Counted from the stretch's first letter, positions 1 to 9,455 are shown. The stretch is 64,000 nucleotides of DNA from Pustulibacterium marinum (GCF_900116665.1 NZ_FPBK01000001.1:248001-312000); one strand, 5' to 3'. The notes: generated by a model from the letters alone, not told the origin. Made by a program: numbers and translations.

Positions 1-1056
1 AGGACTCAAAGTGAATTCAGTTTCCGGAATAAAATCTTTCCAATTTTCAGGAGTTGGGTTCGCAGCATCTACAGTGACAATGCGTTTGTTAGGAGCGTCA
101 TAATCGGTAACAATAAACAATTTTGAACCTTCGTTTTCTATCACATAGCTATCGTTGTCTGCATTGTCAACCACAGTAATGATTTTTGAATTTGGTTGTG
201 TCAAATCCTTTAAAAACAATTTGTTTCCGTAGGTAGAAACAGCTGCTGTGATGACTAAATATTTTTGATCTTCGGTAACGCTACCGCCAACATACCTGCT
301 TTTTTCTGCATCGGTTGCACCAAAAATAACAGCATCTTCCGTTTGTGGTGTTCCTAATTTGTGATAATATAATTTGTGCTGATCGGTCTTTGCAGAAAGC
401 TCGCTTCCGTCTGGTTTGTCGTAGCTCGAATAGAAGAATCCTTCAGTTCCTTTCCAAGAAACTCCAGAGAATTTAATATCGGTGAGAGTATCGCCCACTT
501 GTTCTTTGGTTGCAGTGTTGAGCACAATTACTTTGCGCCAATCGCTTCCTCCTTCAGAAATAGAATACGCAGCCAAGCTACCATCTTTGGTAAAGCTTAA
601 TCCGGCTAGGGAAGTAGTGCCATCTTCAGCAAAAGTGTTGGGATCTAAAAAAATTTCTTCGTTTCCAGAAGCATCTTTTCTGTACAAAACCGATTGATTT
701 TGCAAGCCATCATTTTTATAAAAATACGTATAATCGCCTCTTTCAAACGGAGCACTGATTTTCTCGTAATTCCATAATTTTTCAAGACGTTCCTTTAAGT
801 CTTTTCTAAAAGGTATTTTATTTAAATAATCGAACGTTACGTTGTTTTCTTCTTTCACCCAAGCAGCGGTTTCATCGCTTCGGTCGTCTTCTAACCAACG
901 ATACGGATCTTCAACAGCAACACCAAAAAAAGTGTCGGTTACCACTTCTTTTTTTGTGGTAGGATATTCAATTTTCATAGCAGTTTCTTCTTTTTTCGAA
1001 GTTTCATTACAGGCAATGAGGCTTAAAATTAATGCCCCGTAACAAAGGTTTTTCAT
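1..1056 (-). CDS. Prolyl oligopeptidase family serine peptidase (S9A), lipoprotein, 3' end outside window
   Basis: Post-proline endopeptidase acting on short peptides. The reading frame is open from an ATG at 1056 to the window edge (352 codons), so only about the first half of a roughly 700-residue enzyme is visible; the catalytic Ser-Asp-His domain lies outside. The N-terminus has a lipoprotein signal with lipobox LSLIAC, so the mature protein is probably anchored in the periplasm or on the outer membrane. The next block has the S9A features YPTTKKE and VEDPYRWLEDDRS, followed by beta-propeller-like strands such as SYDKPDGSEL. A TATATTTG -7 element lies 16 nt upstream of the start. It is divergent from the gene at 1277. 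The family call is secure. The lipoprotein anchor is an inference from the N-terminus. Confidence 0.9.
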   Translation of the reverse strand, partial: MKNLCYGALILSLIACNETSKKEETAMKIEYPTTKKEVVTDTFFGVAVEDPYRWLEDDRSDETAAWVKEENNVTFDYLNKIPFRKDLKERLEKLWNYEKISAPFERGDYTYFYKNDGLQNQSVLYRKDASGNEEIFLDPNTFAEDGTTSLAGLSFTKDGSLAAYSISEGGSDWRKVIVLNTATKEQVGDTLTDIKFSGVSWKGTEGFFYSSYDKPDGSELSAKTDQHKLYYHKLGTPQTEDAVIFGATDAEKSRYVGGSVTEDQKYLVITAAVSTYGNKLFLKDLTQPNSKIITVVDNADNDSYVIENEGSKLFIVTDYDAPNKRIVTVDAANPTPENWKDFIPETEFTLSP

Positions 1057-1072
1057 GAGTAATCAGTTTTCT

Positions 1073-1080
1073 CAAATATA
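1073..1080 (-). promoter_or_regulatory. Bacteroidota -7 promoter element for the S9A peptidase
   Basis: On the minus strand this reads TATATTTG, an exact match to the TANNTTTG -7 consensus, 16 nt upstream of the ATG at 1056. I see no TTG at the usual -33 distance. Confidence 0.5.
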
Positions 1081-1216
1081 AGTAATGAAATTCGTTTTGA
1101 GAGTATGATTGCAATATGAAAATTTAGAGTTGCTACTTAGAAATTTACTGCAATAATTTTTAGAAAACGTTGTAGAGATGATGTTTGTCATAGAATGCAA
1201 TTGAAAATAAAAGTGC

Positions 1217-1249
1217 TTGTAATTAGCTGATTAAGGAGTGTTAATTTTG
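1217..1249 (+). promoter_or_regulatory. Promoter (TTG-N22-TAATTTTG) of the 1277 gene
   Basis: TTG at 1217-1219 and TAATTTTG at 1242-1249 are separated by 22 nt, matching the flavobacterial -33/-7 pattern (TTG, 17-23 nt, TANNTTTG). The predicted start of transcription is about 20-25 nt before the ATG at 1277. Confidence 0.6.
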
Positions 1250-1276
1250 AAACTGTAAACGAAAATCAACAATAAC

Positions 1277-1861
1277 ATGAAAGGTCATCTGGTATTTTTA
1301 GTAGGTTTATTTTGTATGTTTTTTTCAAATGCGCAAGAAGAAAAAATAGAACATCATGCGCTTAAAAACTCGTTACGAGTAAGTGTGGGAATAGGTCACA
1401 GTTATATAAAAAAAGGAATAGACGGTGAAAACTATGGAATTTCAATGGCCACCTTTTATGCTGACGGAGATTATTGGTTTTCGAACAAATTTGCTGCTGG
1501 TTTGCAAACAGAAATTATTCTGGAGGATTTTCTTGTAGAGCACCATTCTGAAGATGAGCATATACAAAAACTGGAACGCTCAAACCCTATTGCGGTAGTT
1601 CCTGTAATGCTGTATACACCTATAAAAAATGTGATGCTGGTAGGCGGTTATGGCGTAGATTTTTGTGAAAATGAAACCTTTACTATGGTAAGAACCGGGA
1701 TAGAATATGGAGTGCATTTTTCCAATGATTGGGAAGTAGGAACTTCACTTATCTACGATTTTAAAACTGATGCCTACGATGCTTGGGTTTTTGGCGTGGG
1801 CATTAGCAAATTTTTTAATTTTTCGTCTGACCATGCCCATGGATTGGCCAGTGCCGAATAG
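1277..1861 (+). CDS. Secreted outer-membrane beta-barrel-like protein, function unknown
   Basis: I do not recognise a named family. The 194-residue product starts with a signal peptide ending near SNAQ. The rest alternates aromatic and polar residues in short strands (for example GIGHSYIKKG, DYWFSNKFAAG, GVHFSNDWEVG) and ends in the strand GVGISKFFNF followed by a short His-containing tail. This is the look of a small 8-10-stranded outer-membrane barrel, though the final strand is not at the exact C-terminus. It is a single-gene transcription unit with its own promoter (1217-1249) and a terminator-like hairpin (1865-1897). Barrel topology is inferred; function is unknown. Confidence 0.75.
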   Translation: MKGHLVFLVGLFCMFFSNAQEEKIEHHALKNSLRVSVGIGHSYIKKGIDGENYGISMATFYADGDYWFSNKFAAGLQTEIILEDFLVEHHSEDEHIQKLERSNPIAVVPVMLYTPIKNVMLVGGYGVDFCENETFTMVRTGIEYGVHFSNDWEVGTSLIYDFKTDAYDAWVFGVGISKFFNFSSDHAHGLASAE

Positions 1862-1864
1862 AAG

Positions 1865-1897
1865 AAAAGCCTTCGAAATTTACTTCCGAAGGCTTTT
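1865..1897. terminator. Intrinsic terminator-like hairpin between convergent genes
   Basis: Perfect 11-bp inverted repeat: AAAAGCCTTCG at 1865-1875 pairs with CGAAGGCTTTT at 1887-1897. It lies 3 nt after the 1277 gene and about 70 nt beyond the end of the minus-strand efflux operon, so it could serve both. The T tract is short in each direction. Confidence 0.65.
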
Positions 1898-1965
1898 CCG
1901 TAATTGTGATTTAAATAAACCACACCCAATTAAAAAAACTGCTAATAAATAAAAGAGGAAAAACG

Positions 1966-3420
1966 TTATTTCCAACCACCACCTAAGGCTCGGTATATAT
2001 TTACCATTGCACTTACTTGTTGTAGTTTGGTTTCTACCAATTCAAATTTAGATTCCAAAGCATCGCGTTGGGTTAGCAATACTTCCATGTAGTCTGCTCG
2101 TGCGTTTCTAAACAAGTTATTTGAGATTTGAATGGATGAATTCAATGCGTCCACTTGTTGAGATTTTAAATCGTAACTCTTTTTCAAGTTATCCATTTTC
2201 GCAAGTTGATTTACTACTTCTATATAAGCATTTAAAATGGTACGTTCATAATTATACACTGCCTGCACTTGCTTCGCATTTGCACTAATGTAACTGGCTT
2301 TGATGGCATTTCTGTTTATCAATGGAGCCATTACATCACCTGCTAAAGAATACAATAAAGACTCCGGAGTATCTAGCAAATATTTAGGATTAAAAGCTCT
2401 GTAACCAATGCCGGCAGAGATACCTAATGAAGGATAGAACCTTGCCTTTGCTACTTTAATATCCAATTTTGCCGCAGCCAATTCTAGTTCTGCTTTTCTA
2501 ACGTCTGGTCTGTTTTCCAATAGTTGAGATGGAATTCCTGTTTGAATGTTTTCTGGTTCCAGAACTTCAAAAGATTCCATATCTCTAGCTACATGTTGCG
2601 GAAATCTACCCACTAAAAAGTTGATACGGTTTTCAGTTTCAACAATTCTTTGCTGAATATCAAACTGCATACTTTTTGTTTTTAGAACTTCGGCATTAAA
2701 CCTACGTACGGCAAGCTCATTTACGCGTGCAGCTTCTTTTTGAATTTTTACGATTCGAAGAGCATTAGACTGAATTTTTATATTCTGTTGTACAATTGCT
2801 AACTGATTGTCCAAAGCAATTAATTCATAATATGAATTTGCTATTTCCGCCACTAGATTTGTGACCACAAAGTTCTTTCCTTCAACGGTAGAAAGATATC
2901 TACTCACGGCGGCTTTTTTAGCATTGTGCAGTTTGCTCCAAACATCCACTTCCCAAGATGCATAAGCTCCCACCATATAATCTTGTAATGGTTCTGGCAT
3001 TTCTTCTCCCGGTCTTATGTCGGTAGTAGCTTCCATGGCTCCTTCACTAGTATAGCGCGCTTTTTTGTCTACGCCGGCACCTGCTTTAATGTCCACAAAA
3101 GGTAAATATTCTCCTTTGCGAGCTCGTACTTCGCTTTGTGCAATTTGTAGTTCTTGTAAGGTGATATTTAGCTCTTGATTGTTTTGAAGTGCTTCAGTAA
3201 TCAAGCTATCTAAATAAGGATCATCAAAATACTCTTTCCACTGCGTTTGAGCAGTATTCATAGTACTATCTGCCGCTTGTGTATTTCCAATAAAATTCTC
3301 TGGAGTAGAGGTATCCTCTGTCCTTTGTGCAACTTGCGGAAGTTTACAAGCGGTGAAATTTAGGAGTAGACAAGCTACCCCTAAATATTTATATATTCTA
3401 TTTTTCTTCGATTTTCGCAT
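1966..3420 (-). CDS. RND efflux outer-membrane channel lipoprotein (TolC/OprM/NodT family)
   Basis: Outer-membrane exit duct of a tripartite efflux pump, 484 residues, normal for the OprM/NodT group. A lipoprotein signal ends at the lipobox FTAC (Cys 25). The remainder is the duplicated outer-membrane efflux protein fold: long Ala/Gln/Leu-rich helices (for example LAIVQQNIKIQSNALRIVKI and a second copy near the C-terminus with DALNSSIQISNNLFRNARA) and the conserved block LLENRPDVRKAELELAAAK. Its start codon lies inside the end of the pump gene (23-nt overlap), showing tight coupling in the operon adaptor, pump, channel. The substrate cannot be read from this protein. Confidence 0.95.
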   Translation of the reverse strand: MRKSKKNRIYKYLGVACLLLNFTACKLPQVAQRTEDTSTPENFIGNTQAADSTMNTAQTQWKEYFDDPYLDSLITEALQNNQELNITLQELQIAQSEVRARKGEYLPFVDIKAGAGVDKKARYTSEGAMEATTDIRPGEEMPEPLQDYMVGAYASWEVDVWSKLHNAKKAAVSRYLSTVEGKNFVVTNLVAEIANSYYELIALDNQLAIVQQNIKIQSNALRIVKIQKEAARVNELAVRRFNAEVLKTKSMQFDIQQRIVETENRINFLVGRFPQHVARDMESFEVLEPENIQTGIPSQLLENRPDVRKAELELAAAKLDIKVAKARFYPSLGISAGIGYRAFNPKYLLDTPESLLYSLAGDVMAPLINRNAIKASYISANAKQVQAVYNYERTILNAYIEVVNQLAKMDNLKKSYDLKSQQVDALNSSIQISNNLFRNARADYMEVLLTQRDALESKFELVETKLQQVSAMVNIYRALGGGWK

Positions 3421-6400
3421 GATGTTCTTCTGTTAATGGATATTCTTCTTCATCTTTAATCAGTTTACGTCCGTCGGCTAGCGTTCCAAATATGTAATAC
3501 AAACCTGGTACGATTAGTACACCGAATATGGTACCGAAAAGCATACCACCTGCAGCTGCAGAACCAATAGTTCTGTTACCAATTGCACCTGGACCTGTTG
3601 CGATTACCAATGGAATTAAACCTGCGATAAATGCAAAGGATGTCATTAAAATAGGACGGAAACGTACTCTGGCTCCTTCAATAGCTGCTTCAAGAACTGT
3701 AAAGCCTTCCTGCCTTTTCTGGACAGCAAACTCCACAATCAATACGGCATTTTTACCCAAGAGACCAACCAGCATCACCAGCCCTACCTGAGCATAAATA
3801 TCGTTGGCAAGTCCCATGGCATCAATCATGGCAAAGGCTCCAAATACCCCAGCTGGCAACGAAATGATTACAGCTAATGGCAGTATAAAACTTTCATACT
3901 GTGCAGACAATACAATGTATACGAATGCAAGTACTACTAAGAAAATATAGATAGCTTCATTACCACGGTTGATTTCATCTTTTGCTAAACCAGCCCAGTC
4001 AATACCATATCCTTTAGGTAATGTTTTCTTGGCAACTTCTTGAATTACCTTAATAGCTTCACCACTACTGTAACCTTGTGCAGGAGAACCGTTAATAGAA
4101 GCAGCGGTGTACATGTTGTAACGCGTAATTTCATTTAATCCTTGGGTCTTTTTAATCTTCATAAATGAAGAATAAGGAACCATTTCATCACGATCGTTTT
4201 TCACATATAATTTCAAGACATCTTCTGGCAATCTTCTGTATTCAGGAGATGCTTGCACATACACTTTATAGAAAGTCCCGAAACGAATGAAACCTTGCTC
4301 ATATGTACTACCAATTAAGATGGAAAGGTTGTTCATTGCTTTTTCAATAGAAACACCTTTTTGCATCGCTGCTTTGTTGTCTATTTCTAACTCATATTGA
4401 GGATAGTTTGCAGCAAAGAAACTGAACAAACCTGTAAGCTCTTTACGCTCTTTTAAGGCATCCATAAACTGATCGTTTACTTTACCAAAAGCTTTGTAAT
4501 CTCCAGAGTTGGTCTGGTCAAGTAATTTTAAAGAGAAACCACCTGCTGCACCATACCCGGGAACGGCTGGCGGTTGGAAGAATTCTATAGTAGCTCCAGG
4601 AATATCTTTCGCTTTTTCCTCCAATTCTTCAATAATTTGAACAGCTGTATTTTTACGTTCGGACCAGTTTTTAAGGTTGATCAAACAAGTACCTGCATTG
4701 GATCCACGACCTTCTGTTAAGATTTCGTAACCTGCAATTGCAGAAACAGATTCAATACCTTCAACTTCTTCTGATATTTTCTGAAGCTGACTTGAAACCT
4801 CATACGTTCTTTCCAAAGTAGAACCTGGAGGTGTTTGAAGAATAGCATAGATCATACCTTGATCTTCTGCAGGAATAAATCCGGCAGGTAAAGAATTTGT
4901 AGTAAACCAAATTCCGGCACAGAAAGCAATTAACAAACCGAAAGTTACCAAACGTCTGTTGGCAATTACATTCAAAAGACCTACATATCTACCTGTTAAT
5001 CTTTCAAATCTACGGTTGAACCAATCTAAGAACATAGAAATTGGTGTTCTTCTTCGCTTTTTACCATGATTGTCTTTTAAGATCATAGCACACAATACTG
5101 GCGTAAGTGTTAATGCTACCAAACCAGAAAGTACAATAGATGATGCCATGGTAATGGAGAACTGACGGTAGAAAACCCCAACAGGACCCGACATGAATGC
5201 TACAGGAACGAAAACCGCTGTCATTAATAACGTAATAGCGATTACGGCACCTGAGATTTCACCCAATACTTTTTTAACAGCATTATATGGATTGAGGTGT
5301 TCTTGTTCCATTTTTTCATGGACCGCTTCGACGACGACAATAGCATCATCCACAACTACACCAATAGCTAATACTAATGCGAACAGCGTAATCATGTTAA
5401 TGGTAAGTCCAAAAATACTCATGAATAAAAATGCCCCCACTAGCGATACGGGAACGGCAATCGCCGGAATCAAAGTAGAACGCCAATCTCCTAAGAACAG
5501 GAATACTACAATAGCTACTAAAACGAATGCTTCACCTAAAGTATGTATTACTTTTTCGGTAGATGCATCAAGGAAACGAGAAACATCGTAGCTAATTTTG
5601 TAGTCCATTCCGGGAGGAAAACGCTCTGCTTTAATTTCATCCAGCTTTGCTTTCACCTCTTCAATAACGTCACTGGCGTTACTTCCGTAGGTTTGCTTAA
5701 GGGTTATAGCGGCTGAGGGGTGCCCGTCTAAATTGGAATAAATATCATAGAATTCACTACCTAATTCTACATCTGCTATATCTTTTAAATATAAGATTTC
5801 GCCATCTGGATTGGCTCTTACAATTACGTCTTTATATTCTTCGGGCTTATTGTATCGCCCTTTATAGGTAAGTACATATTCTAAAGATTGAGATCGCTTC
5901 CCGGAACTTCTACCTAAACGACCTGGAGAACCAATGATACTTTGTGCTTCCAGAGCTTCCATCACTTCGTCTGTAGAAACGTTGTAAGCACGCATTCTGT
6001 CTGGCTTTAACCAAACACGCATGGCGTATTGTCTACTCCCTAAAATTTTGGCATATCCAATACCATTAAGACGCTTTATTTCTGGAAGTAAGTTAACATT
6101 GGCGTAGTTAAATAGAAACTTTTGATCTGCATGTTTATCGGTACTATAAAGGTTTACGTACATCAACATGTTTGGCTGAATTCTGTTTTCGATAACACCT
6201 TCTAACTGAACCAATGCAGGTAATTTATTCATTACCTGATCTATACGGTTTTTAACGTTTACAACCGCTGCATTAGGATCTGTTCCTAAATTAAATACAA
6301 CATTGATTGTAGCCTCACCCGCACTCGTAGCATCGGAGGTCATATATTTCATTCCCGGAACACCGTTAATAGCTTTTTCTAACGGGATAAGGGATGAATT

Positions 6401-6574
6401 AACTAATACTTTTGCACTAGCTCCCGGATATGATAATGCTATTTGAACCTGTGGTGGCGCAATAGAGGGGAACTGTGATATAGGAAGGTTCATCATTGAC
6501 AATATACCCACAAACACTATCACAAGTGATATGGCAATTGCCAAGACTGGCCTTTTTATAAATTTATTAAACAT
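3398..6574 (-). CDS. RND multidrug efflux permease (HAE1/AcrB type)
   Basis: Inner-membrane proton-driven pump that exports hydrophobic compounds. 1058 residues matches the AcrB family. The N-terminus FIKRPVLAIAISL is the typical first transmembrane helix. The proton-relay aspartates are present as D409-D410 in GVVVDDAIVVVEAV (TM4), with the partner lysine in TM10 (GLLGKNAVLIVEFA). It belongs to the hydrophobe/amphiphile group rather than the heavy-metal group, since it has the AcrB-like periplasmic loops and VVVDDAIV motif. The adaptor gene ends 24 nt upstream and the channel gene overlaps its 3' end by 23 nt. No regulator gene is adjacent. Confidence 0.97.
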   Translation of the reverse strand: MFNKFIKRPVLAIAISLVIVFVGILSMMNLPISQFPSIAPPQVQIALSYPGASAKVLVNSSLIPLEKAINGVPGMKYMTSDATSAGEATINVVFNLGTDPNAAVVNVKNRIDQVMNKLPALVQLEGVIENRIQPNMLMYVNLYSTDKHADQKFLFNYANVNLLPEIKRLNGIGYAKILGSRQYAMRVWLKPDRMRAYNVSTDEVMEALEAQSIIGSPGRLGRSSGKRSQSLEYVLTYKGRYNKPEEYKDVIVRANPDGEILYLKDIADVELGSEFYDIYSNLDGHPSAAITLKQTYGSNASDVIEEVKAKLDEIKAERFPPGMDYKISYDVSRFLDASTEKVIHTLGEAFVLVAIVVFLFLGDWRSTLIPAIAVPVSLVGAFLFMSIFGLTINMITLFALVLAIGVVVDDAIVVVEAVHEKMEQEHLNPYNAVKKVLGEISGAVIAITLLMTAVFVPVAFMSGPVGVFYRQFSITMASSIVLSGLVALTLTPVLCAMILKDNHGKKRRRTPISMFLDWFNRRFERLTGRYVGLLNVIANRRLVTFGLLIAFCAGIWFTTNSLPAGFIPAEDQGMIYAILQTPPGSTLERTYEVSSQLQKISEEVEGIESVSAIAGYEILTEGRGSNAGTCLINLKNWSERKNTAVQIIEELEEKAKDIPGATIEFFQPPAVPGYGAAGGFSLKLLDQTNSGDYKAFGKVNDQFMDALKERKELTGLFSFFAANYPQYELEIDNKAAMQKGVSIEKAMNNLSILIGSTYEQGFIRFGTFYKVYVQASPEYRRLPEDVLKLYVKNDRDEMVPYSSFMKIKKTQGLNEITRYNMYTAASINGSPAQGYSSGEAIKVIQEVAKKTLPKGYGIDWAGLAKDEINRGNEAIYIFLVVLAFVYIVLSAQYESFILPLAVIISLPAGVFGAFAMIDAMGLANDIYAQVGLVMLVGLLGKNAVLIVEFAVQKRQEGFTVLEAAIEGARVRFRPILMTSFAFIAGLIPLVIATGPGAIGNRTIGSAAAGGMLFGTIFGVLIVPGLYYIFGTLADGRKLIKDEEEYPLTEEHHAKIEEK

Positions 6575-6598
6575 AATTTGCCTTGTGTTTTTAGATTA

Positions 6599-7681
6599 TT
6601 ATTCTGCAGGTAATTGTAGCGCAGAGATCACTTCCTCTGGTTTTTCATATTCATATTCAATCTTTTCACCATCTTTTACTTTTCTAATACCTTCAAGAAG
6701 AATTTTATCACCTTCTTTTATACCAGATTTGATGATGTATAGATCGTCAAGTTCATACGCTATTTCTACTTCACGATTTTCAACTTTATCGTCCTTATCA
6801 ACTACATAAACATATTTCTTGTCTAATACTTCGTAAGTTGCTTTTTGTGGAATGATAAGAGCTTCTGGAACAGGGATTGACATGATTATGTTTCCTGTTT
6901 CACCGTGTCTTAATAATCTATCGGGGTTTGGGAATGTAGCTCTAAATGGAATGTTACCGGTTTCGTTATTAAAATCGGCTTCAATAGTTTTCACTTCTCC
7001 TTTGTGATCAAAGATTTTATTATTGGCCATTAAAAGCTGAACTTTCTCTGGATTGTCTTTATTGATAAGTGTTTTAAAATCTAAATATTCTGCTTCAGGA
7101 ACATTATAGTATACCCACATCTCAGAATTGTCAGAAAGGTTTGAAAGCAAATCACCTTCGTCTATAAGGCTTCCTAGTTTTGTTTCAAATCTATCAATGA
7201 TTCCGTCAAATGGAGCTCTAATTTCAGTAAAGCCTAAATGAACATTAGACAGCGCTAATTCTGCTTTTGCTTTTTCATATTTAGCCTTGGCCATAGCCAA
7301 TTCGTTTGGCGCTACAATATTGCTATCGGCTAATTTTTGAGTATTTTCATATTCAATTCTTTCAAATTCCGCTTCTGCTTTTGCGCGTTGTTGTTCCGCT
7401 TCGTAAAGCTTAGGCATGATTTTAAAGAGTAGATCTCCTTTTTTAACAGCTTGTCCTTCATCTACATAAATATTTTGTAGATAACCTTTTTCTTGAGCTC
7501 GTAATTCGATATGTCTTATCGATTGAATTTGACAAACATAATCTTTGGTTACAACTGTGTCTTTTTTAATTGGGCTTGTTACCAAAAACTGAGTCTCTTC
7601 TACTTTCTCTTCCTTTTCTGATGTACAGCTTGTGTAGCTAATCATAGCACACAAACTAGCTACCATGAGAATTCTCCTCAT
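6599..7681 (-). CDS. RND efflux periplasmic adaptor (membrane fusion protein), lipoprotein
   Basis: Bridges the inner-membrane pump and the outer-membrane channel. I place the start at the ATG at 7681 (360 residues), because only from there does the product begin with a lipoprotein signal (MRRILMVASL, lipobox YTSC); the 33 codons upstream in frame do not look like protein. The order is a lipoyl-like half (ELRAQEKGYLQNIYVDEGQ), an alpha-helical hairpin about 45 residues per arm (EAEQQRAKAEAEFERIEYEN), the second lipoyl half (RAPFDGIIDRFE), then beta-barrel and membrane-proximal domains. It is the first gene of the three efflux components. Confidence 0.95.
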   Translation of the reverse strand: MRRILMVASLCAMISYTSCTSEKEEKVEETQFLVTSPIKKDTVVTKDYVCQIQSIRHIELRAQEKGYLQNIYVDEGQAVKKGDLLFKIMPKLYEAEQQRAKAEAEFERIEYENTQKLADSNIVAPNELAMAKAKYEKAKAELALSNVHLGFTEIRAPFDGIIDRFETKLGSLIDEGDLLSNLSDNSEMWVYYNVPEAEYLDFKTLINKDNPEKVQLLMANNKIFDHKGEVKTIEADFNNETGNIPFRATFPNPDRLLRHGETGNIIMSIPVPEALIIPQKATYEVLDKKYVYVVDKDDKVENREVEIAYELDDLYIIKSGIKEGDKILLEGIRKVKDGEKIEYEYEKPEEVISALQLPAE

Positions 7682-7873
7682 AATACTTCGTTTTTTAAAT
7701 GTTATGGTTATGGTTTTGTGAAATAAATTAATGGAAATGAGTGTTTTACAGCAGTAGCAACAGATAATTGTTCCATGCAAAAAGCATAGAGTTTTCCTCT
7801 AATTTTTGTTGACTAAAGTGTAAAAGATATAGACGTTCTATAAGAATGTTAGAAGTCTAAAGAAATAGGTACA

Positions 7874-8296
7874 TCATAATCTGTATACACAATTGGAGAT
7901 ATACAGCGGTGTATGTGGTAATACGTTGAAGGAAGTGTGATAACCAAGAGGTGTTTGTTTTACTCGTGCATAAGTAAATACAGATAACTGTAGGAAAAAA
8001 GATGAAATAAAGAAGTTGTGTGTTTTTACATCTTTTCCATGGAAGTGTAGTAAGTCTTCCTCTTGTTCTTCACTTTCTGTGATTTCTGTTTTGTCGTTTA
8101 AATTGAAAGAAGTGGCATTACTTTTAAAAAGTGCATCTGTAGTATTATCAGAAATGATAAAAGAATCTGCTACACCACTCGTGATTTCTTGAACAGAAGT
8201 ATCATCCAATTCTCCTTGATCAGCAAAGGCATAAGCTTGACCATACCCATTAAGGAGGAGTATAAATAAGGATAATATTCTAACTGTTAGTTTCAT
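7874..8296 (-). CDS. Small secreted protein of unknown function upstream of the efflux operon
   Basis: Not recognised. From the ATG at 8296 the product has 140 residues: signal peptide ending near AYAF, an acidic middle (TEITESEEQEEDLL) followed by the His-containing HFHGKD, a hydrophobic stretch FFISSFFLQLSVF, and a C-terminus with two histidines and one cysteine. A longer frame from TTG at 8308 is possible on paper, but that TTG lies inside the -7 promoter element (8306-8313), so it cannot be the start of a transcript made there. 192 nt separate it from the adaptor gene. It could be the first gene of the efflux operon or an independent unit; a role in efflux is only suggested by position. 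Confidence 0.6.
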   Translation of the reverse strand: MKLTVRILSLFILLLNGYGQAYAFADQGELDDTSVQEITSGVADSFIISDNTTDALFKSNATSFNLNDKTEITESEEQEEDLLHFHGKDVKTHNFFISSFFLQLSVFTYARVKQTPLGYHTSFNVLPHTPLYISNCVYRL

Positions 8297-8305
8297 AAAC
8301 GAGTT

Positions 8306-8333
8306 CAAAAGTATGTAAACTTCTATATACCAA
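8306..8333 (-). promoter_or_regulatory. Promoter (TTG-N17-TACTTTTG) of the small secreted protein gene
   Basis: Minus strand: TTG at 8331-8333, 17 nt, then TACTTTTG at 8306-8313, an exact match to the flavobacterial promoter pattern. Only 9 nt separate the -7 element from the ATG at 8296, so the mRNA would have a very short leader. Confidence 0.65.
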
Positions 8334-8382
8334 CAAAAAATTGGATAGTGAATATTTTCTTAAAGTTTTACGAAAGTCTTTT

Positions 8383-8418
8383 AAAAACAAGGCATCGATA
8401 TTTCGATGCCTTGTTTTT
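8383..8418 (-). terminator. Intrinsic terminator of asd
   Basis: Perfect 16-bp hairpin: 8383-8398 pairs with 8403-8418 around a TATT loop, with A and T tracts at both ends. It starts 16 nt beyond the asd stop codon on the minus strand. Confidence 0.85.
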
Positions 8419-8434
8419 TAATGTTTTATGGTGC

Positions 8435-9424
8435 TTAAACTAATTCATTAGCTACCAAATATTCTGCTATTTGAACTGCGTTGGTTGCAGCACCTTTTCG
8501 AAGGTTGTCTGCTACAATCCACATGTTTAGCGTATTTGGGTTGGTTTCATCTCTACGCAATCTACCTACAAAAACTTCATCTTTTTGATGTGCATAAATA
8601 GGCATTGGGTAGGTATTTGTATCTGGATTATCTTGAACAATTACGCCTGGAGTTTCACTTAACAGTTTTCTAACTTCAGTAAGATCAAAGTCATTTTCAA
8701 ATTCAACGTTTACAGATTCTGAGTGTCCTCCTGCGGTAGGAATACGAACGGCAGTTGCAGTTACTGAAAAAGAATCATCCGAAAGTATTTTCTTTGGTTC
8801 GTTAGCCAATTTCATTTCTTCTTTTGTGTAGCCATTTTCTAAGAAAACATCACAATGTGGTAAAGCATTTCTGTAGATAGGATAAGGATATGCCATATCA
8901 CTTTTAATACCTTGTTCTTCGTTTGCTAATTGTTGAACAGCTTTCACTCCGGTTCCGGAAACAGATTGATACGTAGAAACAATTACTCGTTTCATTTTAT
9001 ATGCTTTGTGTAGTGGAGCAAGAGCTAAAACCATTTGAATGGTTGAACAGTTTGGATTGGCGATAATTTTATCTTCCTTGGTTAATTCTGATGCATTAAT
9101 TTCTGGTACTACCAATTTCTTAGTAGGATCCATTCTCCATGCAGAAGAATTGTCTACTACCGTGGTGCCAGCTTCAGCAAATTTTGGAGCCCAATCTAAT
9201 GAAGTACCTCCGCCTGCAGAAAAAATAGCGATATCTGGTTTTAAGGAAACAGCTTCTTCAAGGCCAATCACTTTATAGGGTTTGCCATTGAATTCGATCT
9301 CTTTTCCAATAGATCTTTCAGAAGCAACAGGAAATAATTCGGTTACAGGAAAGTTTCTTTCCGCTAATACTTGTAACATAACTTCGCCTACCATACCGGT
9401 AGCGCCTACAACAGCTACTCTCAT
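8435..9424 (-). CDS. asd: Aspartate-semialdehyde dehydrogenase
   Basis: Reduces aspartyl phosphate to aspartate semialdehyde, the branch to lysine/diaminopimelate, threonine and methionine. 329 residues, usual length. The N-terminal Rossmann motif is VGATGMVGE; the catalytic cysteine is in NPNCSTIQM; the substrate-binding block GGHSESVNVEF follows. I use the ATG at 9424 (MRVAVVGATG) rather than the TTG nine bases upstream, because the nucleotide-binding strand begins immediately there. It has its own -7 element (9448-9455) and terminator (8383-8418), so it is probably monocistronic. Confidence 0.96.
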   Translation of the reverse strand: MRVAVVGATGMVGEVMLQVLAERNFPVTELFPVASERSIGKEIEFNGKPYKVIGLEEAVSLKPDIAIFSAGGGTSLDWAPKFAEAGTTVVDNSSAWRMDPTKKLVVPEINASELTKEDKIIANPNCSTIQMVLALAPLHKAYKMKRVIVSTYQSVSGTGVKAVQQLANEEQGIKSDMAYPYPIYRNALPHCDVFLENGYTKEEMKLANEPKKILSDDSFSVTATAVRIPTAGGHSESVNVEFENDFDLTEVRKLLSETPGVIVQDNPDTNTYPMPIYAHQKDEVFVGRLRRDETNPNTLNMWIVADNLRKGAATNAVQIAEYLVANELV

Positions 9425-9447
9425 AATTCTCAAATTTTTAACAAGAA

Positions 9448-9455
9448 CAAATGTA
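9448..9455 (-). promoter_or_regulatory. -7 promoter element of asd
   Basis: Reads TACATTTG on the minus strand, matching TANNTTTG, 23 nt before the asd ATG. No TTG at the expected -33 position was found. Confidence 0.5.

Noticed and set aside
7682-7780. Upstream extension of the efflux adaptor reading frame
   Set aside because: The 33 extra codons are rich in Cys, Ile and Lys, would precede the lipoprotein signal, and lack any export logic; the ATG at 7681 gives a normal signal.
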